DNA from: a candidate division FCPU426 bacterium
Lineage (GTDB): Bacteria; Oederibacteriota; PGYV01; Palsa-1178
Length of the DNA stretch: 8,274 nucleotides
Direction of reading: 5' to 3'
Assembly (NCBI GenBank): GCA_003167475.1
Contig: PMTB01000169.1
Location: 2,271 to 10,544, forward strand
Shown here: in pieces, positions 1-4,899 of the stretch
Layout of the letters: the number at the start of each line of letters is the position of its first letter
Position numbering within the stretch: the stretch's first letter is position 1
Translations under genes and position numbers: made by a program
The notes under the pieces: generated by a model
What the model was told of the DNA's origin: nothing
The model's input: the letters and a program-made list of their open reading frames with translations, nothing else
Database searches by the model: none

Positions 1-789
1 AAGTTTCAAATGAAACACGCCGAAATGATAAAGGGTTTTAAGCAGTGGGAAAAGCTTAACAGGAGGGTTAAAAGAGGGGTAAAGGCTCTATATATTTATG
101 CGCCACAATTTACAAGCAAAAAAACGCTTGAAGTCTTAAAGGACTCAGCAAAAACGGAACAGAACCCGGCCATAAAAGAAAAAATACAGAAAAAAATTGA
201 CTGGTTAGAAAAATCCGTTCGTTTTAACCTTGTTCCTGTCTTTGACGTATCACAGACAGAAGGCGAGCCAATAGCTAACGCCAACGAAACCACAGGCGCA
301 AAATTCATTGAAAGCGAGCAAGGGCCTTTTTTGACAAGCGCCTTGCTTGAAAAGATAACAGAATTTTTAACAGGGGTAAACATGGGCGTAATATATGAAA
401 CCCATTACAAAATGGCGGGCGCGCTTTTGCGTAACGGAAGAACCGGAGCGCATAAGATTGTTTTAGCCGAGGGTATAGAACCTGCCGGAACGCTTGCGAC
501 TATGTTTCACGAAATAGGACACTATAAATTTAACCATATAAGTAACGGAGCAGGGCAGGAAATCGAAGAAGGACAAGCCGAGATTTTTTCTTATCTTGTA
601 TCCAAATATTTTGGAATTAATACGGATAAAGCAACAGGCGCATACCTTGCCCACTACCTTAAAACCATAGACAACGGCAAAATATTTCAGAATTTTCAAA
701 GCGTAGTAAAAACCGCAGTGGAATTTGTAAAGGAATTGGAAAATTGGAAAGAAACAGGCAAGGCAGAACTGAAACAGGAAAAGGCATAA
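1..789 (+). CDS. ArdC-like antirestriction protein with zinc metallopeptidase domain (5' partial)
   Basis: The visible part has two blocks typical of ArdC-type proteins. Near the start, GFKQWEKLNRRVKRG followed by LYIYAP, and later VFDVSQTEGEP (about residues 78-87 from the first ATG), match the ArdC N-terminal ssDNA-binding domain as I know it. Residues 167-171 are HEIGH, a zincin HExxH motif; E187 or E191 in EEGQAEIFSYLV is the likely third zinc ligand. Known ArdC proteins protect incoming plasmid DNA from host restriction during conjugation. The first ATG is at 10, but the frame is open from base 1, there is no ribosome binding site in the nine bases before it, and family members carry more sequence before the GFKQW block. 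I therefore read this as the 3' part of a longer gene. ImmA/IrrE-type peptidases share the HExxH fold but not the VFDVSQTEGEP block. Its position beside a conjugation operon fits an entry-protection role. Confidence 0.82.
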   Translation, partial: KFQMKHAEMIKGFKQWEKLNRRVKRGVKALYIYAPQFTSKKTLEVLKDSAKTEQNPAIKEKIQKKIDWLEKSVRFNLVPVFDVSQTEGEPIANANETTGAKFIESEQGPFLTSALLEKITEFLTGVNMGVIYETHYKMAGALLRNGRTGAHKIVLAEGIEPAGTLATMFHEIGHYKFNHISNGAGQEIEEGQAEIFSYLVSKYFGINTDKATGAYLAHYLKTIDNGKIFQNFQSVVKTAVEFVKELENWKETGKAELKQEKA

Positions 790-798
790 AAAAATACA

Positions 799-822
799 GG
801 GCAGGGGTTTAACCCCCTGCCC
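799..822 (+). repeat. GC-rich perfect hairpin between ardC-like gene and orphan gene
   Basis: GGGCAGGGG (799-807) pairs perfectly with CCCCTGCCC (814-822) around a six-base loop. It begins ten bases after the ardC-like stop and ends four bases before the AAGGAG ribosome binding site (826-831) of the next gene. No T-run follows, so it is not a textbook intrinsic terminator. It could protect the 3' end of the upstream message, attenuate transcription, or modulate access to the downstream ribosome binding site. Confidence 0.7.
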
Positions 823-839
823 GAAAAGGAGCAAAGAAA

Positions 840-1151
840 ATGCAAAGCAACGAAATGCCAATAACAGGAATTGACGGCGAGGTTTTAGGGTATTGGAGTA
901 CCAATAGCGGAAAGTTTAAAGCAGTGTTACAGAAAGCCCCGGGGGAAACGTATCACGCTATTTTTTATCAGGACGGGATTTTAAAGGAAACCGAATTATT
1001 TACCGACAGGGAAAAAGCGATAAAAGAAACTGTCAGCAAAATAAATGATATTTATTTTGTTAACGGTTGGATATACAAGACCCGCGCGGGAAACATAAGG
1101 TTAAAATGGGAAAAGCCAACAGCAGAGGAAAAAGCGCCGTGCCTGTTTTAA
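840..1151 (+). CDS. Hypothetical 103-aa protein
   Basis: I do not recognise this protein. It is preceded by a good ribosome binding site, AAGGAG at 826-831, eight bases before the ATG. It has no signal peptide, no obvious membrane segment and no catalytic motif. It is a small soluble protein with alternating hydrophobic stretches that suggest beta strands (GEVLGYW, FKAVLQK, YHAIFYQDG) and a charged central segment, TDREKAIKETVSKIND (about residues 55-70), likely to be helical. The last five codons and the stop lie inside a perfect 27-bp inverted repeat (1136-1162), so the C-terminus APCLF is constrained by that hairpin. It probably shares a transcript with the ardC-like gene, 50 bases upstream. 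Small proteins in this position on conjugative elements are often accessory, but no function can be assigned. Confidence 0.75.
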   Translation: MQSNEMPITGIDGEVLGYWSTNSGKFKAVLQKAPGETYHAIFYQDGILKETELFTDREKAIKETVSKINDIYFVNGWIYKTRAGNIRLKWEKPTAEEKAPCLF

Positions 1152-1162
1152 ACAGGCACGGC
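1136..1162 (+). repeat. Perfect 13-bp inverted repeat overlapping the stop codon of the 103-aa gene
   Basis: GCCGTGCCTGTTT (1136-1148) is the exact reverse complement of AAACAGGCACGGC (1150-1162), with a single base between the arms. The TAA stop (1149-1151) sits in the apex. No T-run follows directly. As RNA it would open to a loop of a few bases and make a very stable hairpin at the 3' end of the message. Confidence 0.75.
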
Positions 1163-1186
1163 CTGCCGGGGTAATCCCCGGCAGGC
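1161..1186 (+). repeat. Perfect 11-bp hairpin with TAAT loop, abutting the previous one
   Basis: GCCTGCCGGGG (1161-1171) pairs perfectly with CCCCGGCAGGC (1176-1186) around TAAT. It shares its first two bases with the end of the preceding inverted repeat, so two strong hairpins stand back to back. Only a short T4 follows at 1191-1194. Probable transcript-end structure; the lack of a T-tract leaves termination unproven. Confidence 0.72.
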
Positions 1187-1241
1187 GCATTTTCGCACTG
1201 GTAAACCGCCGCGCGAAACCGCACCATAGCCTGAACCTGAT

Positions 1242-1271
1242 CCGGCGCACATCCGCGCGCCGGTATTTTTT
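1242..1271 (+). terminator. Candidate intrinsic terminator
   Basis: CCGGCGC (1242-1248) pairs with GCGCCGG (1257-1263) around an eight-base loop, and is followed by TATTTTTT (1264-1271). A GC stem plus a T-run is the classical intrinsic terminator layout. It lies about 90 bases after the 103-aa gene and would stop readthrough towards the promoter at 1432. Confidence 0.5.
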
Positions 1272-1286
1272 AAGCAGAGGCAAGGT

Positions 1287-1315
1287 AAGCCGCAGATCGC
1301 TTCGCGGCGGCTTTT
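1287..1315 (+). terminator. Second candidate terminator or hairpin
   Basis: AAGCCGC (1287-1293) pairs with GCGGCTT (1307-1313). Inside, CGC (1298-1300) pairs with GCG (1304-1306) around TTC. A T4 stretch (1312-1315) overlaps the end of the stem and AAATT follows. The T-tract is short, so this may be a weak or back-up terminator. Confidence 0.35.
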
Positions 1316-1421
1316 AAATTATATACGCGCTTTTGCGCGATGATAAATAGCAAATTCTTTTTAAGGACAAAATTAAGTCTTAAACGTCGTTCCGCTGTCC
1401 GGGATTTTTGTCCCGCAAGGC

Positions 1422-1476
1422 AAAATAATTGTTGACATAGATTTATATATATTGTATAAACTAAACCAATTATTTT
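1422..1476. promoter_or_regulatory. Perfect 10-bp inverted repeat bracketing the promoter (candidate operator)
   Basis: AAAATAATTG (1422-1431) is the exact reverse complement of CAATTATTTT (1467-1476). The left arm ends on the base before the -35 hexamer; the right arm begins where transcription should start, six bases after the -10 hexamer. Arm centres are 45 bp apart. The left arm would not be transcribed, so the signal is likely at DNA level: paired repressor sites or a looping operator. AT-richness raises the chance of coincidence, and the left arm could instead act as an UP element. Confidence 0.5.
1432..1460 (+). promoter_or_regulatory. Sigma70-type promoter of the envelope/type IV secretion operon
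   Basis: The -35 is a perfect TTGACA (1432-1437). Seventeen bases later is TATAAA (1455-1460), one mismatch from the TATAAT consensus. The spacer is AT-rich. Transcription should start near 1466-1468, about 90 bases before the first mini-ORF and 300 before the lipoprotein gene. It is the only strong promoter I see ahead of the tightly packed genes that follow. Confidence 0.75.
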
Positions 1477-1556
1477 ACTACGTGATAGAAAGTACGACCA
1501 AGAAACTTCCGGGTCAAACCGGCATAAGGCTGATTTAAAAATATAGAGGGGCTTTT

Positions 1557-1655
1557 ATGAAAAAGTTAATACAGATTATTTTGCGGATGAGCGTTTTTTT
1601 TAAAACGCGGTTTGCAAAATACAAGGGACAAAATATAGAGGGTATCTCATTATGA
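1557..1655 (+). CDS. Possible 32-aa leader peptide (mini-ORF A)
   Basis: An ATG at 1557 follows GAGGGG (1546-1551) at a normal distance and opens a 32-codon frame beginning MKKLIQIILRMSVFF and ending in GISL. The start is basic then hydrophobic, like a short signal sequence, but no mature domain follows. Its stop overlaps the start of mini-ORF B in ATGA (1652-1655). A nested stem-loop occupies 1578-1620 within it. It may be a translated leader that controls the operon by ribosome position, or a decayed gene start. Translation is supported only by the ribosome binding site and the overlap. Confidence 0.4.
   Translation: MKKLIQIILRMSVFFKTRFAKYKGQNIEGISL
1578..1620 (+). promoter_or_regulatory. 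Nested stem-loop inside mini-ORF A
   Basis: The outer stem pairs ATTTTGC (1578-1584) with GCAAAAT (1614-1620). The inner stem pairs GCGTTTT (1591-1597) with AAAACGC (1602-1608) around TTTT. Internal loops of six and five bases separate them. Both seven-base stems are perfect. The structure lies early in the operon transcript and could be an attenuation or stability element responding to translation of mini-ORF A. Confidence 0.5.
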
Positions 1656-1771
1656 AAAAATTCATTTCATTTTTCATATCACCATGTCTTCAGGTGCCAA
1701 GACTCACGTCTAAAAAAACTTTTCAAATACAAATATTCAATTCTAAAAACACACCTGGAGGGATGCTGTGA
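1652..1771 (+). CDS. Possible 39-aa leader peptide (mini-ORF B)
   Basis: The ATG at 1652 overlaps the mini-ORF A stop and follows GAGGG (1638-1642) by nine bases. The 39-codon frame begins MKKFISFFISPCLQ and ends in GGML; its stop overlaps the GTG of the lipoprotein gene in GTGA (1768-1771). The tail after about residue 14 is polar and matches nothing I know. The four-base overlap suggests translational coupling: ribosomes leaving B could re-initiate on the lipoprotein. The 13 bases AAAATATAGAGGG before it repeat those before mini-ORF A. A functional peptide, a pure coupling device, or a relic are all possible. Confidence 0.4.
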   Translation: MKKFISFFISPCLQVPRLTSKKTFQIQIFNSKNTPGGML

Positions 1772-3039
1772 AAAAATTCTTTTTTTCTGCTTTATTTATT
1801 GCTCTTGTAATATCATTCGTCTCAGTTTCATGCACTAGAAAGTCACCTACCGGAGCCACTGATGTTACGCCTACGCCGACAATTACGGCGACGCCAACGC
1901 CAAACATCAATTTTACGGTGTATGCGTACAATGACGGGTCAAAGGTGCCAAATTTAAATATGCAAATGTCCAACGGTTCGTTTAATACACTTAGCCAGTC
2001 AACAAACAGCAATGGAATAGTTTCATTTACTTTACATTCAACCGGCCCATGGACAATTCTAATTCCGGCACAAATGGGGTACGACAATTTAAACTACATT
2101 GTAGACGCCACAAGCACGACTTGTTTTGCCTTTGACCTGGGCGCACAGTCTTTGTCAATTGCATTAAGTGGAGGAAGTGAAAGCCTGACTATGGCACCGT
2201 CCACGATCTCTTACACAGTGACTTTTGTGACAGGTGCGACTAAAAAGTACAATCTGCAGGTGATAGGACTTCCGGCCGGTATAACCGCCACCATCAGTCC
2301 TTCGCAGGTTCAGTTTAACGGGGATACAGCAACCGTTGTTTTGACGGTTCCAAAGAGTTTTGAAAACTTTAACGGAGTAGACCAGTTTCAGTTCTGGGTA
2401 AAAGGTACGGACACACAGCCCATTTCAACAACCATTCAAACACAACAGGCCCGGACAGTTACCAGGGGCTGGCATTACAACATATACTCAGATATTACCA
2501 TTCAGAAGATAGGTCAATGCGGTCCTTACGGATGTGTAAACCAGTATATGATCTATTACGTCGGAGCCAATAATTTCACCTATGAGGCTCAGGGAACGGC
2601 CATGACGCAGGGAAATATTGTCAGGCAAATAATAAGCGCCGCCCTCATTGGCGACCATGTTGATTATATTTCCGACCCTGTTTTTGCTTCACCAGGCTCT
2701 GCTGCCTGTACAATAGGAAATTATGAAAGTCTGGCAACCTTTGTATCTACGGATTACAACATTTCGACCAAAGACCAGGTGTGGGGGCATTGGGGACTCG
2801 ATGGAACAATTACCGTCAGGTTTACGGACGATGCGAACCTCGATGTTACAAGGACATTTACCACAACAAGCGCAGGCAATGGATGGGGCTCTGCTTGCGG
2901 CAGGTTTCATCAGACCTGTCAGGTTGTCACTAGCGGAGATTTTGACAAGTGCGGATCATATCCAAATACATGGGGTTGTTCATATTCCGTACATATGGGA
3001 CATTGTGAAAAAACAAACCGCATACTGGGAACAAAATGA
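1768..3039 (+). CDS. Cysteine-rich outer-membrane-type lipoprotein, 423 aa
   Basis: The GTG start is set by GGAGGGA (1757-1763) and by the hydrophobic signal sequence that follows. Residues 1-21 form a lipoprotein signal ending VSVS before Cys22, which fits a permissive lipobox. Residues about 30-46 are a Thr/Pro linker (TPTPTITATPTP). Residues 47-115 look like a beta-sandwich of the carboxypeptidase-regulatory or Ig-like kind, with N-G-x-V-S-F-T at 82-88. A second beta-rich domain spans about 130-230. The C-terminal part (235-423) holds eight of the nine cysteines of the mature protein: 251, 256, 314, 377, 384, 395, 404 and 413, with 119 further upstream; these probably form disulfides. It is the first large gene of the operon and overlaps the next by ATGA. 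It could be the lipoprotein partner of the downstream barrel, or a surface or adhesion protein of the transfer machine. It is far larger than VirB7, and I cannot name a family. Confidence 0.75.
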   Translation: MKKFFFSALFIALVISFVSVSCTRKSPTGATDVTPTPTITATPTPNINFTVYAYNDGSKVPNLNMQMSNGSFNTLSQSTNSNGIVSFTLHSTGPWTILIPAQMGYDNLNYIVDATSTTCFAFDLGAQSLSIALSGGSESLTMAPSTISYTVTFVTGATKKYNLQVIGLPAGITATISPSQVQFNGDTATVVLTVPKSFENFNGVDQFQFWVKGTDTQPISTTIQTQQARTVTRGWHYNIYSDITIQKIGQCGPYGCVNQYMIYYVGANNFTYEAQGTAMTQGNIVRQIISAALIGDHVDYISDPVFASPGSAACTIGNYESLATFVSTDYNISTKDQVWGHWGLDGTITVRFTDDANLDVTRTFTTTSAGNGWGSACGRFHQTCQVVTSGDFDKCGSYPNTWGCSYSVHMGHCEKTNRILGTK

Positions 3040-4205
3040 AAAAAATAATATTTGCTATATTGATTTGTTTAACAAGCATTTCCCTTTACGCGGCGGAGCC
3101 GGTAAAGGTGACCTCAACAGCCGAGCCTGTTGCGACAGAGACTGCTTCTGTCTTACAGGCTCCGCAGGGCAAGAATATTTTTGAAGGTTCGGTCAGCAAG
3201 ATAAGTTTTGACATAAAGTCCGCATACCAGGACGACGGGGCAGGGCAGTTGTATACCAACGAACTATCAATCAAGGCAATGCAAACGCTTTTTGAAAATT
3301 TTACCGCCGATGTTTTCATCAGGTTTAAAAAGCCCATGTCGAATGAAAACACGCCGGTTATAACCGAGCTGTTGACGGCAAAGTTCCAATATGTCAATAA
3401 TTTTATCCAAATAGTCGCGGGTAGGGCAGAGCTTACAAAGACAATATCAACCCTGAATTATTTCGGGCCTTACAGCACAGCCGGCCAGAGGTATCTTGAT
3501 CTTGTGGGCTTTACCATACCGTTTTTTTTGAAGGCCGGGGTGCCGGAACTACAGGAGATCGACCTGCCGCCGTTGGCGTTCAGCATGTACTATTTTCCGA
3601 CCATGCTTAACCTGACGAATACGACGTATAACGGGTATCAGGAGTATTACCTGGCCCAGATCAGGGCAAACGCCATGCTTTGGGATAATCCTTTTCAGTT
3701 CATGTTAAACCTGGGAAAAGGCACAACAGAATATTTCATGTACTCAATTTTAAGCGGTAAGGTGGTAGTGGATACGTCCGCGAGCATTGATTTGTTCAAG
3801 CATTACAAAATAAACGCTTCATACGGGATTTTAAATACGGATAAGACAAATCAAACGTCGGTCATGGCCGCAGGCCTGGAACTGCATGATTTTAACAGCT
3901 GGCTTTTTGTGATAAACGACTTGATATTTGAGGTTCAAATGCCGCTAGGCAGTTCATCAGGCGAGTTTAAGCCGGAGAGTTTGCCTTGGTTTATTGTTTT
4001 GCGTAATAAGATGGGCAAGTTCAGGTATGGTTTAGCCGCGACTACAGCGGCAAACGACTACACTTTTAAAAACATTGTGTCGTATGTGCCCGGGTTTGCT
4101 GGTCCCTTCGGGTCCGGGAACGTCTACGCGCCTGAAGGATTATCCTTTACACAAAAGCCGGGTCTGGGCACGTCATGGTACGGCTATATCGCGTATGAGT
4201 TTTGA
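3036..4205 (+). CDS. Predicted outer-membrane beta-barrel protein, 389 aa
   Basis: Residues 1-20 are a signal peptide (MKKIIFAILICLTSISLYAA) with an A-x-A-like cleavage site. The mature chain has many alternating hydrophobic/polar segments with aromatic girdles, and ends in WYGYIAYEF: a terminal Phe with alternating aromatics is the usual signal for insertion by the BAM complex. A short polar, Thr/Glu-rich stretch (about 21-45) precedes the barrel. There are no cysteines in the mature part. The ATG overlaps the lipoprotein stop (ATGA, 3036-3039) and has only a weak GGGA upstream, so translation is probably coupled. It could be a porin-like channel, or, given its operon, an outer-membrane pore or anchor for the transfer apparatus. 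I do not recognise a specific family, and it is not VirB9 or VirB10-like. Confidence 0.72.
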   Translation: MKKIIFAILICLTSISLYAAEPVKVTSTAEPVATETASVLQAPQGKNIFEGSVSKISFDIKSAYQDDGAGQLYTNELSIKAMQTLFENFTADVFIRFKKPMSNENTPVITELLTAKFQYVNNFIQIVAGRAELTKTISTLNYFGPYSTAGQRYLDLVGFTIPFFLKAGVPELQEIDLPPLAFSMYYFPTMLNLTNTTYNGYQEYYLAQIRANAMLWDNPFQFMLNLGKGTTEYFMYSILSGKVVVDTSASIDLFKHYKINASYGILNTDKTNQTSVMAAGLELHDFNSWLFVINDLIFEVQMPLGSSSGEFKPESLPWFIVLRNKMGKFRYGLAATTAANDYTFKNIVSYVPGFAGPFGSGNVYAPEGLSFTQKPGLGTSWYGYIAYEF

Positions 4206-4212
4206 GGATTAA

Positions 4213-4752
4213 ATGATTAAAAAAATATCGATAGCTGTATTGTTGCTCTTTATGGCGTCAGTTATGTTCGCGGACAGGGATGAGCTGATTCTGTTTCAGA
4301 ATCATTCTCTTAAAATAATGGATTTTTTGGATAATGAACAGGCCAAAGAATCTGTTAAGCAGGTTGAATATAAGCCACAGGCGATAAATAAAAAGAAATC
4401 TGCGGCAAGTAAAATTGACAAGGATTTTAAGCCTGTGTTCACTCCGGCAAGGTATGACTTCTCATGTAAAACGGCATACGGAGAATTCAAGGTACTTGTT
4501 TTTGAAGAAACTGAGAACAGTTTCAAAGTTTCTTTTTCTTCGGAATATCCGGTACAGATGTACCAGCTGACAGATACGGCTACAAAGAATACGACAAAAC
4601 AGGAGAGTATTAACGACAAGTTGAATTACAGCCTTGAGGTAAACAAGAAATTTGAGCCGAAATACGTGCTCATACTCTCGATGTTTAAAGATGATTTTTT
4701 ATCGCAGAATATAATTCCTTTATACAAAAAGGAAACGACAAAAACCAAATAG
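4213..4752 (+). CDS. Exported protein of unknown function, 179 aa
   Basis: I do not recognise this protein. Residues 1-20 are a clear signal peptide ending VMFA before DRDE, so the mature form should be periplasmic. A lysine-rich, probably flexible segment (about 55-75) separates an N-terminal helical stretch from a C-terminal part with strand-like blocks (GEFKVLVFEE, SFKVSFSS, KYVLILSMF). There is one cysteine in the mature chain (C85), no second membrane segment and no lipobox. The ATG is seven bases after the barrel stop, with GAGGA (4204-4208) overlapping that stop. Placement between the barrel and the inner-membrane genes suggests a periplasmic connector or chaperone for the complex, but that is inference from position only. 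Confidence 0.65.
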   Translation: MIKKISIAVLLLFMASVMFADRDELILFQNHSLKIMDFLDNEQAKESVKQVEYKPQAINKKKSAASKIDKDFKPVFTPARYDFSCKTAYGEFKVLVFEETENSFKVSFSSEYPVQMYQLTDTATKNTTKQESINDKLNYSLEVNKKFEPKYVLILSMFKDDFLSQNIIPLYKKETTKTK

Positions 4753-4762
4753 GAGGTATGTT

Positions 4763-4897
4763 ATGAATGAAAAATTGTTGGCGGCAATAAAGAACGGTCT
4801 TTATGCAATAGTGGCCCTGTTAGCTGTTAATGCGATTTTCCTTTTTATGATTTATCAGAAATTTTCAGAATTTTCAGTATCAATGATAGGTAAGTAA
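4763..4897 (+). CDS. Small single-span membrane protein, 44 aa
   Basis: A perfect AGGAGG (4751-4756), overlapping the previous TAG stop, sits six bases before the ATG. The frame encodes 44 residues: a short N-terminus with lysines (MNEKLLAAIKNG), one hydrophobic helix at about residues 13-31 (LYAIVALLAVNAIFLFMIY), and a short polar tail. The stop is two bases before the next ATG. The strong ribosome binding site, the snug fit in the operon and the membrane helix argue that it is real. Small single-span proteins are common accessory subunits in type IV secretion loci. It has no lipobox, so it is not a VirB7 analogue. Confidence 0.72.
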   Translation: MNEKLLAAIKNGLYAIVALLAVNAIFLFMIYQKFSEFSVSMIGK

Positions 4898-4899
4898 GA

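Larger units (their letters stand above)
1152..1556. other. Intergenic control region between accessory genes and the secretion operon
   Basis: I find no convincing gene in these roughly 400 bases on either strand. The left part (to about 1340) is GC-rich and full of hairpins, including the small CGCGC-TTTT-GCGCG stem at 1326-1339. The right part is AT-rich and holds the operon promoter. Between them are a palindrome TTAAGTCTTAA (1373-1383), an extra TTAAG at 1361-1365, and a short hairpin CGGGA-TTTTTG-TCCCG (1400-1415). An oriT or partition site could sit here, but no relaxase or nick-site motif that I recognise supports that. Confidence 0.6.

Noticed and set aside
463..861. Reverse-strand open frame of 132 codons opposite the ardC-like gene
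   Set aside because: It lies antisense to the HEIGH metallopeptidase domain, has cysteine/phenylalanine-rich composition typical of a shadow frame, and runs through the 799-822 hairpin.
1101..1283. Reverse-strand 60-codon frame in the hairpin region
   Set aside because: It consists of antisense of the orphan gene end and of inverted repeats; arginine/cysteine-rich composition is an effect of GC-rich hairpins.
1466..1556. Cyclic-di-GMP or other known riboswitch, suggested by GGTCAAACCGG
   Set aside because: The other conserved parts of GEMM-type and other classes I know are absent; only a short simple stem is supported.
1594..1601. Run of eight T as a slippery site for programmed frameshifting in mini-ORF A
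   Set aside because: A -1 shift meets TAA at 1601-1603 at once and a +1 shift meets a TAG about a dozen codons later; neither joins mini-ORF A to mini-ORF B or the lipoprotein. The T-run is explained by the hairpin loop and arm.
1680..1711. Small stems CACC/GGTG and AGAC/GTCT in mini-ORF B as regulatory hairpins
   Set aside because: Four-base stems of this kind are expected by chance at this density and no T-run or ribosome binding site is placed to make them meaningful.
2723..3184. Open frame of 153 codons overlapping the lipoprotein and barrel genes
   Set aside because: It is in another frame over the end of the lipoprotein gene and start of the barrel gene, both of which have signal peptides and coupled starts; the frame has no ribosome binding site or sensible domain.
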